This document shows, in pieces, positions 18,502-28,697 of a stretch of 64,000 bases of DNA; within the stretch, counting starts at the first letter, position 1; the number at the start of each line of letters is the position of its first letter. Below the pieces are notes generated by a model. That model had not been told where the DNA came from, ran no database searches, and saw nothing but the letters and a program-made list of their open reading frames with translations. The position numbers were made by a program, and so were the translations under genes. This stretch comes from Halothiobacillaceae bacterium (lineage in GTDB: Bacteria > Pseudomonadota > Gammaproteobacteria > Halothiobacillales > Halothiobacillaceae), in the NCBI GenBank assembly GCA_016938615.1, contig JAFGUH010000143.1, positions 24,298 through 88,297 on the forward strand, read 5' to 3'.

Positions 18502-19479
18502 TTAGGGGATTGGCTTAAGTACCAGCTCCTCTGGCGTTGCCTCCCCGAAACCGTACGAGGCATAAATGGCTTGCGCTTCCGGTGTGCCCAGGTAGGCCAT
18601 GTAGCGCAGAGCGTTATACGCATTGCGGCCGGAGGACAGCGCACCCAACGCGTAATTCACTTTGTCGGCCATGTTGAAGGGTGCTGGGATGGTCACGCCT
18701 TCCACTGAGCGGCCTTCAGCCAACGCATGGCGCACCTCGGTTGTCCAGACGATGCCCACGTCAGCCTCGCCATTCTCGATACGGTGAGGTGTTTCGCGGT
18801 GGTGACGTTCGGTGAACCAGGTTTTACCCTCGACGGCCCAACAGCCTTTGCACTCGGCACCCCCGGTGACGGTGTCGTACAGGCCAAGTTCCTTGAGCAT
18901 CTGTGAACCGTAGAACTTGAAGATGCCCTCGGTAAGCGGGTTCGGATGCGACTGCACCAGGTCGTCTCGCCCGAGATCCCGGGGCCCTTCGATGTTTTTG
19001 GGGTTGCCCTTGGCCACCATCAGCTCGAGTTTGTTATGTGTATAAACCATGTAATCGTGCATGAGGCCGGCCTTTTTCAGCGTTTTCAGGTGGCCAAGGT
19101 TGACGCTGGCGTAGAGGTCGGGATTGCGGGCGGTGTCGGTATTGGCGATCTGCCCCTGTTTCAGGATCTGGCCTTTGAGAATCTGGCCCGGCGGAATGGT
19201 CTCGACGTAGATGCGCTCTATATCCGGATTCTTTTTCTGGAAGTCCTGAATCAGTTCTTCCATCACCATGAACTGGTTGCCCGCGAGATACATGACCAAA
19301 TCGGCGGTGTAGGAATCGCCAATTTGGCCGTACTCGATCTTTCCGCCTTCGAGGAAGGTGCGGTAATCATGGCTTTGGCCGGCGTCCTCGGCCGCGACCG
19401 CGAGTGCTGGCACGGCAAGCATCGCTAGGAAAGCGAATGCGTGGCGGAGAACAATCCTGTGTGCTTTCGATTGAGACAT
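18502..19479 (-). CDS. secreted extracellular solute-binding protein, ligand unknown
   Basis: 325 residues with an N-terminal signal peptide ending near ALAVAAED. The mature part looks like a type-2 periplasmic binding fold: AGNQFMVMEELIQDFQKKNP, DLYASVNLGHLKTL, VYTHNKLELMVAKGNP and a closing RYMAYLGTPEAQAIYASYGF resemble ModA/oxyanion-type binding proteins. A CKGC pair sits mid-protein. No permease or ATPase gene is adjacent, so it is an orphan, either a scavenging protein or part of a sensor. The neighbouring activator is broken. Codon use and the upstream DNA are more AT-rich than the surroundings, hinting at acquisition by transfer (inference). Confidence 0.75.
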   Translation of the reverse strand: MSQSKAHRIVLRHAFAFLAMLAVPALAVAAEDAGQSHDYRTFLEGGKIEYGQIGDSYTADLVMYLAGNQFMVMEELIQDFQKKNPDIERIYVETIPPGQILKGQILKQGQIANTDTARNPDLYASVNLGHLKTLKKAGLMHDYMVYTHNKLELMVAKGNPKNIEGPRDLGRDDLVQSHPNPLTEGIFKFYGSQMLKELGLYDTVTGGAECKGCWAVEGKTWFTERHHRETPHRIENGEADVGIVWTTEVRHALAEGRSVEGVTIPAPFNMADKVNYALGALSSGRNAYNALRYMAYLGTPEAQAIYASYGFGEATPEELVLKPIP

Positions 19480-20284
19480 GACTGCACCTCGATGTCTGTC
19501 ACCGAAAGCCTGTTTGGGGAGTCCCGCGCCCTGACCTAGGTAATGTGTCGGGGTGAGAAACGGTTTCAGGAATCGGCGAGTTGGGCTTACACATGAATTT
19601 AGACGGTGGTTTCAAACAAATACAGTGAGTCGGAAAACATTTTTCGCGCTTGCACATAAATCGGACACAAATGACGATCGTTTCGCAGGTTTTAGTGGCT
19701 GGCTCCCTCGCGATCAATTTGAAGTCGCCGGAAGCATGTGAATCTGCCTGTTGCAGGCCGCGGATGATCGGGTCCAGAGCATGGTCGGCTATCCGGCCTG
19801 TATCCATCCCGTTGAATTCGCTTAGTCCCTCGGCCAGATCAGCCTTGGGTGCTCTTGGGTGCCATATCCGAGCTATCCGAGCCAGTCAGGATGGTGGGTT
19901 CCGATTGACGGTGGTTCGGCGGGGAAGATCAGGATCGTCTCCAGGCCCTGGGGTGAGCGCTGCCTGGTGGGGGGGGGGCATCAAACCCGCGAAGATAGTG
20001 GCGCGCGGCAGGGTGGGTTGATGCAGGGGGCGGCAGGCGGTCACGCGGTGGTCATCCCTTGTTGGTTGAATGATGACTTGTACGTCGCGATTTGTTTCGC
20101 GTGGCTCGCGGGAACCGGGCCAGCGATAAACCATTGATCGGTTGTCGACCGACGCGCGCAAGCCGTGGCGAAAGGCCCAGCCGGCGCGGCAAATGCCGCA
20201 GTGGGTCGAGGCCGGCAATCGAGAAGGGTCGTTGTTTGTGCCAAAATCGCGGGCCAGTTCAATACCCGATGTAAGGAGTCGCCC
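19480..20284. other. 805-bp region without a recognisable gene
   Basis: The part next to the binding-protein gene (19500-19730) is AT-rich and probably holds that gene's promoter. Further right the base composition returns to GC-rich, and a run of ten G residues occurs at 19969-19978. Short open frames on both strands have no coding signature that I recognise. I saw no glycine-riboswitch core before gcvH. Confidence 0.5.
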
Positions 20285-20665
20285 ATGGACATTCGGCAGG
20301 ATCGGCGCTACGGCGAAACCCACGAGTGGTACACCGTCGAGGACGATGTGATCACGGTGGGCGTGACCGAACAGGGTCAGGAGATGCTGGGCGATGTGGT
20401 GTTCGCCGACCTGCCGGATGTCGGGCAGGCGGTCTCCGAGGGCGCGCCCTGCGCCACGCTAGAATCCGTCAAGGCGGCATCTGATGTCCTTTGCCCGGTC
20501 GATGGCGAGGTGCTCGAGATCAACGAGGCGCTGGAGGACAGTCCCGAGCTGATCAACGACGACCCGCTCGACGAAGGCTGGATTCTCAAGATCCGAATGG
20601 AAGGCGAGCCCGCCGATTGGATGGGACCGGACGATTACGGTCGCATGCTCGAAGCGACCGACTGA
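20285..20665 (+). CDS. gcvH: lipoyl carrier protein, GcvH family
   Basis: 126 residues. THEWYTVEDDVITVGVTEQ and the lipoyl-lysine hairpin TLESVKAASDV (Lys63) identify an H-protein, which shuttles aminomethyl groups in glycine cleavage. No gcvT or gcvP lies nearby. An alternative is a role in lipoate handling or as a lipoate-binding protein of sulfur oxidation, but no sHdr genes are present to support that. It is 19 bp upstream of dgkA, likely co-transcribed. The upstream open frame is not convincing, so I begin at MDIRQDRRYGETHEW. Confidence 0.9.
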   Translation: MDIRQDRRYGETHEWYTVEDDVITVGVTEQGQEMLGDVVFADLPDVGQAVSEGAPCATLESVKAASDVLCPVDGEVLEINEALEDSPELINDDPLDEGWILKIRMEGEPADWMGPDDYGRMLEATD

Positions 20666-20684
20666 ACCAACGAGGAACGGCAGG

Positions 20685-21047
20685 ATGGCATCCGATCAGG
20701 GGCACGGACTGGTCCACGCCTGGGTAGCGCTGGGGTACTCGTGGAAGGGGCTGCGCGCGGCTTGGCGCAAGGAGGAGGCATTTCGCCAGGAAGTGGTCGT
20801 TGCGGCGATCGCCATTCCCATCGCCTGGTACGTTGGCGACACGGCGCTCGAACGCGCCCTGTTGGTGGCGGTAGTGATTCAGGTACTGATGGTCGAGTTG
20901 CTCAATACCGGGATCGAGAACGTCGTCGACCGGATCGGCGTCGATCCGCACAAGCTTTCCGGCCGGGCCAAGGACGTCGGCTCGGCGGCCGTCTTAATGG
21001 CGATCGTCGTCGCCGTGGTGGTCTGGATCGGCGTGATGCTGGGGTGA
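20685..21047 (+). CDS. dgkA: diacylglycerol kinase, small integral membrane type
   Basis: 120 residues with three membrane helices and the family signature VELLNTGIENVVDRIG containing the catalytic glutamate. It phosphorylates diacylglycerol to phosphatidic acid in the inner membrane, recycling lipid left after periplasmic glucan or LPS modification. The length and the EAFRQEV segment before the first helix fit DgkA. It follows gcvH at 19 bp. Confidence 0.93.
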   Translation: MASDQGHGLVHAWVALGYSWKGLRAAWRKEEAFRQEVVVAAIAIPIAWYVGDTALERALLVAVVIQVLMVELLNTGIENVVDRIGVDPHKLSGRAKDVGSAAVLMAIVVAVVVWIGVMLG

Positions 21048-21110
21048 ACCGGACCGACGGCAAGGCCAATTCTGCGCGCCTGCCGGATGTCTCTCTATTC
21101 GTCAGCTTTC

Positions 21111-21171
21111 CAAGGAGCCACTGCACGAACGCCAAGTCAAGTGGCATGGCCATAGTGCAGAGGTTCCTTAG
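21111..21171. repeat. minimal 61-bp copy of the interspersed inverted-repeat element
   Basis: Left end CAAGGAGCCACTGCACGAACG and right end ATAGTGCAGAGGTTCCTTAG form the family's terminal inverted repeats, with only about 20 bases between them. The last bases give the TAA stop codon of mreD on the minus strand (21168-21170). Confidence 0.75.
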
Positions 21172-21641
21172 CGCTCAGCGAGCCGGGCGACACGATTGAG
21201 CAGGAAGAAGACCACTGGCCAGGCGGCGAGGTTGCTCAGGGCCCGCGAGAGGTAGGTGGCCATGGAAACCAGGTCCGTGGCCGCCCCTTCCACCCAGAGC
21301 GACACGGCTAGGTAGATCAGGGTGAACCCGGCGACCAGGAGCGCCTGCGATAGCAGCGGTGCGACGCCAAGTCCCTGGCGCAGGGAGAGTACCAGGAACG
21401 CAGTGAGCGTGAACATCAGTGCGTTCAGACCCAGCAGGCCATTGGTGGCCACGTCCAGCATCAGACCGGCCAGCCAGGCGTACAAAAGCCCGGCCTGAGC
21501 GGGGCGATAGAGAGACCAGAAGATCACGACCAGCAACAGCCACTGCGGATTGTGGACCTGCATCTCCTCCGGCAGCGGGACAAGTACCAGCGCCAATGCC
21601 GCGAGACTGGTCAGCAGGATGGAGAACCAGCTAGTTGCCAT
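21168..21641 (-). CDS. mreD: rod shape-determining protein MreD
   Basis: 157 residues, five or so hydrophobic segments, starting MATSWFSILLTSLAALALVL. It is an inner-membrane part of the elongasome, third in the mreB-mreC-mreD order and overlapping mreC by 11 bp. The PEEMQVHNPQWLLLVVIFW and LLYAWLAGLMLDV segments match the family. The stop codon lies within the end of a small inverted-repeat element, so the original C-terminus may have been altered by a residue or two. Confidence 0.93.
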   Translation of the reverse strand: MATSWFSILLTSLAALALVLVPLPEEMQVHNPQWLLLVVIFWSLYRPAQAGLLYAWLAGLMLDVATNGLLGLNALMFTLTAFLVLSLRQGLGVAPLLSQALLVAGFTLIYLAVSLWVEGAATDLVSMATYLSRALSNLAAWPVVFFLLNRVARLAER

Positions 21642-22551
21642 TGCCGGTCTCGTCGCTGGTCGTGGGGGTGGGGTCCTCGAGGGCTGGTCGAGTGAGCGTC
21701 GACGTCTCGCCGGATGGCGCCTCCTCGGGTGCGTCCGGGGGCTTGGTCACCACGAGGACGTAGTCGAGCCGGGCGAGGTCGGCGACGGGTTCGGCAATCA
21801 CCCGAATGAAGCCCTGGGCCTCGTCGGTCTCGATGGCGGTGACCCGGGCGACGGGGTAGCCGCGTGGAAAGGCCCGGTCGATTCCCGATGTCGTCAGTAG
21901 GTCGCCTGCCTGGACCTTGGTCCGCTCGGGGACACGCTTGGCGACCAGTCGTTCGGTTCCGGTGCCGCGCAGCAGCGCGGTTCGCCCGGTCTGGCCGAGC
22001 ACGACCGAGAGCATGTGGTCGCGTGAGGTCAGTTCGATCACGGTCGCGCCGGTGGCCGTGCTGCGCAATACCTGTCCGACGATACCGTGGGCGTCGATTA
22101 CCGGGTCACCGGGGCGGACGTCGTCGGTGAATCCGCGGCCGATGGTGAACAGGTTGGCGCTGGGCGTGGGCGGGTGGCCGATTCGCCGGGTGAGCAGCAC
22201 GGCGGGTACGTCGCTGGCCCGTCCGTCGAGCAGGGAGCGCAGCTCGTCGACCTCGCGCTTGAGCGAGACGAACTGCTGCATCTGGCCGCGCAGCAAGGTG
22301 TTCTCCTCGCGTAAGCGGTCGAGTTCCGTATGAAGGTCGGTTCGATCGGTAAACCAGCGTCCGAGCGAGTCGACCATTGTCAGCGGTTGGCCGATGGTCT
22401 CGATGATGCCGTCGGTGATACTCCCCAACCCGCGGTCGAGCTGGCCGACCCAACGTGTCCCGATCCGATCGAGACTCATCAGGATCACGGACACCACCAC
22501 CAGAAGCAGGAGTCGGTTGAATCCGGGGCGATGGGTATCGAACAGCGCCAT
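21631..22551 (-). CDS. mreC: cell shape protein MreC
   Basis: 306 residues. One N-terminal membrane helix (RLLLLVVVSVILMSLD) is followed by a coiled coil (about 60-105, HTELDRLREENTLLRGQ) and a periplasmic beta domain (ARRIGHPPTP, GDPVIDAHGIVGQVL). It links the MreB cytoskeleton to wall synthases. A proline/threonine-rich tail ends the protein. It overlaps mreD and follows mreB at 11 bp. Confidence 0.95.
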   Translation of the reverse strand: MALFDTHRPGFNRLLLLVVVSVILMSLDRIGTRWVGQLDRGLGSITDGIIETIGQPLTMVDSLGRWFTDRTDLHTELDRLREENTLLRGQMQQFVSLKREVDELRSLLDGRASDVPAVLLTRRIGHPPTPSANLFTIGRGFTDDVRPGDPVIDAHGIVGQVLRSTATGATVIELTSRDHMLSVVLGQTGRTALLRGTGTERLVAKRVPERTKVQAGDLLTTSGIDRAFPRGYPVARVTAIETDEAQGFIRVIAEPVADLARLDYVLVVTKPPDAPEEAPSGETSTLTRPALEDPTPTTSDETGNGN

Positions 22552-22562
22552 CGTCGGCGCCG

Positions 22563-24023
<1,461 letters not shown>

Positions 24024-24311
24024 ATGTCGTTGACCAACGACCAGTTACAGGATGTGGCGAACCTCGCCCGGATTTCCGTCGAGGACGGTTGGACCGATGG
24101 ACTGCGTCGGGACTTGAACGCGATACTCGATCAGGCACGTCTGCTGGATGACCCGCGGCTCGATGCGATCGAGCCGATGGCGCACCCGCTCGACCAGACG
24201 CAGCGCCTCCGGGCCGACACGGTCAGTGAGACCGACCAGCGCGTCACTATGATGGCGGCCGCCCCGGCTCAGGAGGGTGGGCTGTTTTTGGTGCCGAAGG
24301 TCATCGAGTAG
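24024..24311 (+). CDS. gatC: Asp-tRNA(Asn)/Glu-tRNA(Gln) amidotransferase subunit C
   Basis: 95 residues, the small linker subunit that wraps GatA and Gat[21 protein letters not shown] at the start and the C-terminal LFLVPKVIE are typical. It is the first gene of gatCAB, whose presence means that Gln-tRNA and/or Asn-tRNA is made by amidating a mischarged tRNA. Confidence 0.95.
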   Translation: MSLTNDQLQDVANLARISVEDGWTDGLRRDLNAILDQARLLDDPRLDAIEPMAHPLDQTQRLRADTVSETDQRVTMMAAAPAQEGGLFLVPKVIE

Positions 24312-24364
24312 ACCCGACACTGTCCGACCCGAAAGGCCCATCCATTCAAGGCAGGGGAGTCCCC

Positions 24365-25837
24365 GTGTCCACGAACGATTCATTCGAGCGCGGCGAGGCC
24401 GCGCTGATCAATGCGCCGATCACACAGCTCAAGGCGTGGCTCGCCGATGGCAGCCTGGATGCTGGCCATCTGACTGGCGCGTTCCAGCGCCGCATCGACT
24501 CGATCGACCCGATGCTCAATAGTCTGATTAGTCGAGTTGAGCCGGTCGTCCCGAGAAGCGACGGGGCGCTGGCCGGCATCCCGTATGTGCACAAGGACAT
24601 CTTCTGCGCCAAGAGCACACGCACCACCTGCGGCTCTCGGATGCTGGCCGACTGGGTCGCGCCCTACGACTCGACCGTCCACGAACGCCTGACGCAGAGC
24701 GGGGCGGTACTGCTGGGCAAGGCGAACATGGACGAGTTCGCCATGGGCTCGTCCAACGAGAGCAGTCATTTTGGCGCGGTCGCCAACCCTTGGGACTCGA
24801 ACGCGGTGCCCGGCGGCTCCTCCGGTGGGTCGGCGGCCGCGGTCGCAGCAAGGTTGGTGCCGTTCGCCACCGGCACCGATACCGGCGGCTCGATCCGCCA
24901 GCCGGCCGCCTTCTGCGGCGTGACCGGCATCAAGCCCACCTACGGGCGCGTCTCGCGTTACGGGATGATCGCCTACGCCTCGAGCTTCGATCAGGGCGGC
25001 GTGATCGCCAAGTCCGCCGCCGACTGTGCGCTGGTGCTGGGCGAAATGGCCGGCTTCGATCCCAAGGACTCGACCTCGTCGGACGAGGCGGTGCCGGACT
25101 ACCTGGCCGGACTTGGCGCTTCGATTAAGGGCCTGCGCGTCGGCGTCCCGACCCAGTGGTTCTCCGATGCCCTCGACTCGGCCGTTGGGGATGCGGTGAC
25201 CGCGGCGATCGACGAGCTGCGCGCCGCCGGTGCCGAAACGGTCGAGATCGACCTGCCGGATGCCGATATCGCGCTGGCCGCCTACTATCTGCTCGCCCCG
25301 GCCGAGGCCTCCTCGAACCTGTCGCGCTTCGATGGCGTGCGCTTCGGCTATCGCTGCGAGGATCCGAAGGACCTGCAGGATCTCTACGAGCGCAGCCGTT
25401 CCGAGGGCTTCGGCGCTGAGGTCAAGCGCCGCATCCTGGTGGGCACCTACGCGCTGTCCGCCGGCTATTACGACGCCTTCTACCGCCGCGCGCAGATGGC
25501 CCGCCGCCTGGTGACCGATCACTTCCAGCGCGCCTTCGAGCAGTGCGATGTTATCGCCGGGCCGGTCACGCCCACCCCGGCCTTCGACCGCGGCGCGCAC
25601 AGCGACGATCCGGCCAAGATGTACCTTGAGGACATCTTCACCATTCCGGTGAACCTCGCCGGGCTGCCCGGCATGTCGGTGCCGGCAGGTTTTGTCGACG
25701 GTCGCCCGGTCGGCCTGCAGCTGATCGGTCGCCACTTCGACGAGGCGCGCCTGCTCAATGTCGCGCATCAGTATCAACAGCGTGTCGACTGGCACACCCG
25801 CATTCCGCCGCTAGGCGGCGATTCCTCCAACTACTAG
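24365..25837 (+). CDS. gatA: Asp-tRNA(Asn)/Glu-tRNA(Gln) amidotransferase subunit A
   Basis: 490 residues, amidase-signature enzyme that releases ammonia from glutamine for GatB. The catalytic triad is in place: Lys77 ([10 protein letters not shown]), cis-Ser152 ([11 protein letters not shown]) and nucleophile Ser176 ([11 protein letters not shown]). It starts with GTG behind AGGGGAG, 53 bp after gatC and 18 bp before gatB. Confidence 0.97.
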   Translation: MSTNDSFERGEAALINAPITQLKAWLADGSLDAGHLTGAFQRRIDSIDPMLNSLISRVEPVVPRSDGALAGIPYVHKDIFCAKSTRTTCGSRMLADWVAPYDSTVHERLTQSGAVLLGKANMDEFAMGSSNESSHFGAVANPWDSNAVPGGSSGGSAAAVAARLVPFATGTDTGGSIRQPAAFCGVTGIKPTYGRVSRYGMIAYASSFDQGGVIAKSAADCALVLGEMAGFDPKDSTSSDEAVPDYLAGLGASIKGLRVGVPTQWFSDALDSAVGDAVTAAIDELRAAGAETVEIDLPDADIALAAYYLLAPAEASSNLSRFDGVRFGYRCEDPKDLQDLYERSRSEGFGAEVKRRILVGTYALSAGYYDAFYRRAQMARRLVTDHFQRAFEQCDVIAGPVTPTPAFDRGAHSDDPAKMYLEDIFTIPVNLAGLPGMSVPAGFVDGRPVGLQLIGRHFDEARLLNVAHQYQQRVDWHTRIPPLGGDSSNY

Positions 25838-25855
25838 GCGAAGGGCAGAAACGAC

Positions 25856-27343
25856 ATGTCGGACTACGTCATCCCTTCGGGCTGGGAAGCGGTCATCGGG
25901 CTGGAAATCCACGCCCAGCTGGCCACCCGTTCCAAGATCTTCTCCGGTGCCTCGACCGCTTTCGGTGCCGAGCCCAACGCCCAGGCCTGTGCGGTCGACC
26001 TGGGGCTGCCGGGTGTGCTGCCCGTGCTCAACGAGGGCGCGGTGCGCATGGCCTCGCTGTTCGGGCTTGCCATCGATGCCGAGATCTCGCGTGTCTCCAG
26101 CTTCGATCGCAAGAACTACTTCTACCCGGACCTGCCCAAGGGCTACCAGACCACCCAGCTGGCCCGTCCGATCGTCGTCGGCGGGCAGGTGACCATCACC
26201 ACCGGCGAGGGCAAGCAGGCGCGTGAGCACACCATCAACGTGACCCGCGCCCATCTCGAGGAAGACGCCGGCAAGTCGCTGCACGAGGATTTCCACGGCA
26301 TGACCGGCATCGACCTCAATCGGGCCGGCACCCCGCTGATCGAGATCGTCTCCGAGCCGGACATGCGCAGCCCCGAGCAGGCGGTCGCCTACGCGCGCAA
26401 GATCCACGCGATCGTGCAGTACCTGGGTATCTGCGACGGCAACATGCAGGAAGGCTCGTTCCGCGTCGATGCCAACGTCTCGGTCCGCCCCGAGGGCGAG
26501 ACGGCCTTCGGTACCCGCGCGGAGATCAAGAACGTCAATTCATTCCGATTCCTGCAGCGCGCGATCGAGTTCGAGATCGAGCGTCAGGTCGACCTGCTGG
26601 AGACCGGCGGCGAGGTGGTCCAGTGCACGCGCCTGTACGACCCGGACCGCGACGAGACCCGCCTGATGCGCACCAAGGAAGACGCGGACGACTACCGCTA
26701 CTTCCCCTGCCCGGACCTGCTGCCGGTGGTGCTGGACGAGGCGACGATCGAGTCCTGGCGCGCCGAGCTGCCCGAGCTGCCGGACGCCAAGGCCGGCCGC
26801 TACCAGTCCGAGTACGGCCTGAGCGCCTACGACGCCGGCGTGCTTACCGCCAGCCGCGCGACCGCCGAGTACTTCGAGGCCGTGATCGCGCGTGACGGTG
26901 CCGATCCCAAGCTGGCCGCGAACTGGGTGATGGGCGAGGTCGCCGCACTGCTCAACCGCCTCGAGCTCGAGATCAATGAGTGCCCGGTCCCGGCCGACAA
27001 GCTGGCCGACCTGCTCGAGCGCATCGGTGACGGTACGCTCTCGAACAAGCTCGGTCGCGAGGTCTTCGAGGCCTTGGCCGAGGAGGGCGGCTCGGTCGAC
27101 GCGATCATCGAGGCGCGCGGCTTGAAGCAGATCTCCGATACCGGCGCGATCGAGGCGATGGTCGACGAGGTGATCGCCGCCAACCCGGGCCAGGTCGAGG
27201 CCTACCGGGGTGGCAAGGACAAGCTATTCGGTTTCTTTGTCGGGCAGGTCATGAAAGCCGCCAAGGGCAAGGCCAATCCGCAGGCGGTCAACGACGTGCT
27301 CAAGCGTCGCCTGGATGGTCCCGATGACCCCGGCGTCGTGTAA
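25856..27343 (+). CDS. gatB: Asp-tRNA(Asn)/Glu-tRNA(Gln) amidotransferase subunit B
   Basis: 495 residues. GatB binds the mischarged tRNA, phosphorylates the acyl group and transfers ammonia. [43 protein letters not shown] and [10 protein letters not shown] are family signatures, and the C-terminal YqeY-like tail domain is complete ([12 protein letters not shown]). It is the last gene of the gatCAB run, with hslO 27 bp further. Confidence 0.98.
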   Translation: MSDYVIPSGWEAVIGLEIHAQLATRSKIFSGASTAFGAEPNAQACAVDLGLPGVLPVLNEGAVRMASLFGLAIDAEISRVSSFDRKNYFYPDLPKGYQTTQLARPIVVGGQVTITTGEGKQAREHTINVTRAHLEEDAGKSLHEDFHGMTGIDLNRAGTPLIEIVSEPDMRSPEQAVAYARKIHAIVQYLGICDGNMQEGSFRVDANVSVRPEGETAFGTRAEIKNVNSFRFLQRAIEFEIERQVDLLETGGEVVQCTRLYDPDRDETRLMRTKEDADDYRYFPCPDLLPVVLDEATIESWRAELPELPDAKAGRYQSEYGLSAYDAGVLTASRATAEYFEAVIARDGADPKLAANWVMGEVAALLNRLELEINECPVPADKLADLLERIGDGTLSNKLGREVFEALAEEGGSVDAIIEARGLKQISDTGAIEAMVDEVIAANPGQVEAYRGGKDKLFGFFVGQVMKAAKGKANPQAVNDVLKRRLDGPDDPGVV

Positions 27344-27370
27344 TTCCCTTCCAGCCTTCGGGGGCTTTGC

Positions 27371-28339
27371 ATGAACGATTCGTCCGACGCACCGCAATCG
27401 ATCGATTGGCACACCCTGCCGCAAGGCGACGAGCTATTCCGCTTTTCCTTCGAGGACGGGCGGGTGCGTGGCGTCTCGCTGCGCCTGGAAAACACCTGGC
27501 AGGCGGCGATCGAAAACCACGACTACCCGCCCGAGGTCGCCGGCCTCTTGGGCGAGGCGGTTGCGGGGGCGGTGATGATGGTGGCGAACCTCAAGATCGA
27601 CGGACGGCTGATCCTGCAATTCGCCGGGGCGGGACCGGTCAACCTGCTGGTCGTGCAGGTGGGCTCGGAGCATCGGTTTCGCTGCATGGCCAAGTGGGAC
27701 GACGCGCGGCTCGCGAACGCCGGCGAGGGACTGGAGGCGCTGCTCGGACACGGCCAACTCGTGTTGACTATCGAGCCCGATGACGGCCCGCGCTACCAGT
27801 CGCTGGTGCCGATCGAGGGCGCGTCGCTTGGCGAGGCCATCGAGGGTTATTTCCAGCAGTCCGAGCAGTTGCCGACCCGGCTGGTGCTTTCTGCCGATGC
27901 GCAGGTCGCCGCCGGCATGCTGGTCCAGCAGATGCCGGAAACCGGCGGAATCGTGCCGGCGCACGGCCCTACGGCCCGCGGCTTCGAACACGTCGGCAAA
28001 CTGCTCGACACGCTGGTGGGCGAAAAGGGACGTGCCGAAATGCGCTCGATCACGGCGGCCGAGTTGTTGCATCGACTGTTCCACCAGGATGCCCTACGAC
28101 TCCACGAGGTGTCGCCGGTCGCGTTTCACTGCCGCTGCGGGCGCGAATCGGTCGGCCAGATGCTCGCCGGGCTGGGTCGCCACGAACTCGAGGAAACCCT
28201 TGCCAGCGAGGAAGGTCCGGCGGGGATGATCGAGATCCACTGCGATTTCTGCGGTAGTCGCTATCGATTCGACCGGGTGGACGTGGAACAACTGTTGACC
28301 AGTGCCAGCGTCGAACCGCCCGAATCCACCCGGCATTGA
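27371..28339 (+). CDS. hslO: redox-regulated chaperone Hsp33
   Basis: 322 residues, a holdase activated when its zinc-binding cysteines oxidise. The N-terminal domain opens with DELFRFSFEDGRVRGVSLRL. The C-terminal redox switch has CRCGRESVG and CDFCGSRYRFD, giving the CxC and CxxC zinc ligands. A GGGGGCT-rich leader precedes the ATG. It is likely read from the gatCAB promoter or its own. An interspersed element lies 108 bp downstream. Confidence 0.95.
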   Translation: MNDSSDAPQSIDWHTLPQGDELFRFSFEDGRVRGVSLRLENTWQAAIENHDYPPEVAGLLGEAVAGAVMMVANLKIDGRLILQFAGAGPVNLLVVQVGSEHRFRCMAKWDDARLANAGEGLEALLGHGQLVLTIEPDDGPRYQSLVPIEGASLGEAIEGYFQQSEQLPTRLVLSADAQVAAGMLVQQMPETGGIVPAHGPTARGFEHVGKLLDTLVGEKGRAEMRSITAAELLHRLFHQDALRLHEVSPVAFHCRCGRESVGQMLAGLGRHELEETLASEEGPAGMIEIHCDFCGSRYRFDRVDVEQLLTSASVEPPESTRH

Positions 28340-28447
28340 CTTCAACCGTCGCGATGCCGATTCACAGGCGGCTGGTCGAACCGGCGCAGCCCGGCCATAC
28401 TGGAAGCCAATCGGGATCGGTGCGATGCATCACGGCCGCCGGATCGG

Positions 28448-28685
28448 CAAGGAACCTTTGCGCGAATGCCATACTGGCTGAGGCGCAAGAGGCATTGTCG
28501 CTTCCTCGGACGATAGTCGGGCAGATGCCCGGTACGAAGCGCGCCCGTCGTGGGGTTGGCGAGTCGCCCCCTACGATGCGTTGCGATCTCTCGACGCAGC
28601 GTTGTCACGCCGGGTTTCAAGGGCATTGATCACGAACGATTTGCCACGCCTTCAATGACATGGCATTCGTGCAGAGTTTCCCTAA
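28448..28685 (+). repeat. interspersed inverted-repeat element, second subfamily (copy E)
   Basis: Left end AAGGAACCTTTGCGCGAATGCC and right end GGCATTCGTGCAGAGTTTCC are mirror images with a few changes, and CTAA follows on the right. Its right-hand interior (TTCAAGGGCATTGATCACGA) closely matches the copy at 60410-60549. The middle is unrelated to the long copies. The element ends 12 bases before the start codon of the next gene. Confidence 0.75.
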
Positions 28686-28697
28686 TCGGTACCGCAC

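Noticed and set aside
19887..20140. Glycine riboswitch in front of gcvH
   Set aside because: I looked for the conserved tandem aptamer cores and saw only irregular G-rich sequence.
24380..25795. 471-codon minus-strand frame across gatA
   Set aside because: Antisense shadow of gatA, whose catalytic residues are all intact on the plus strand.
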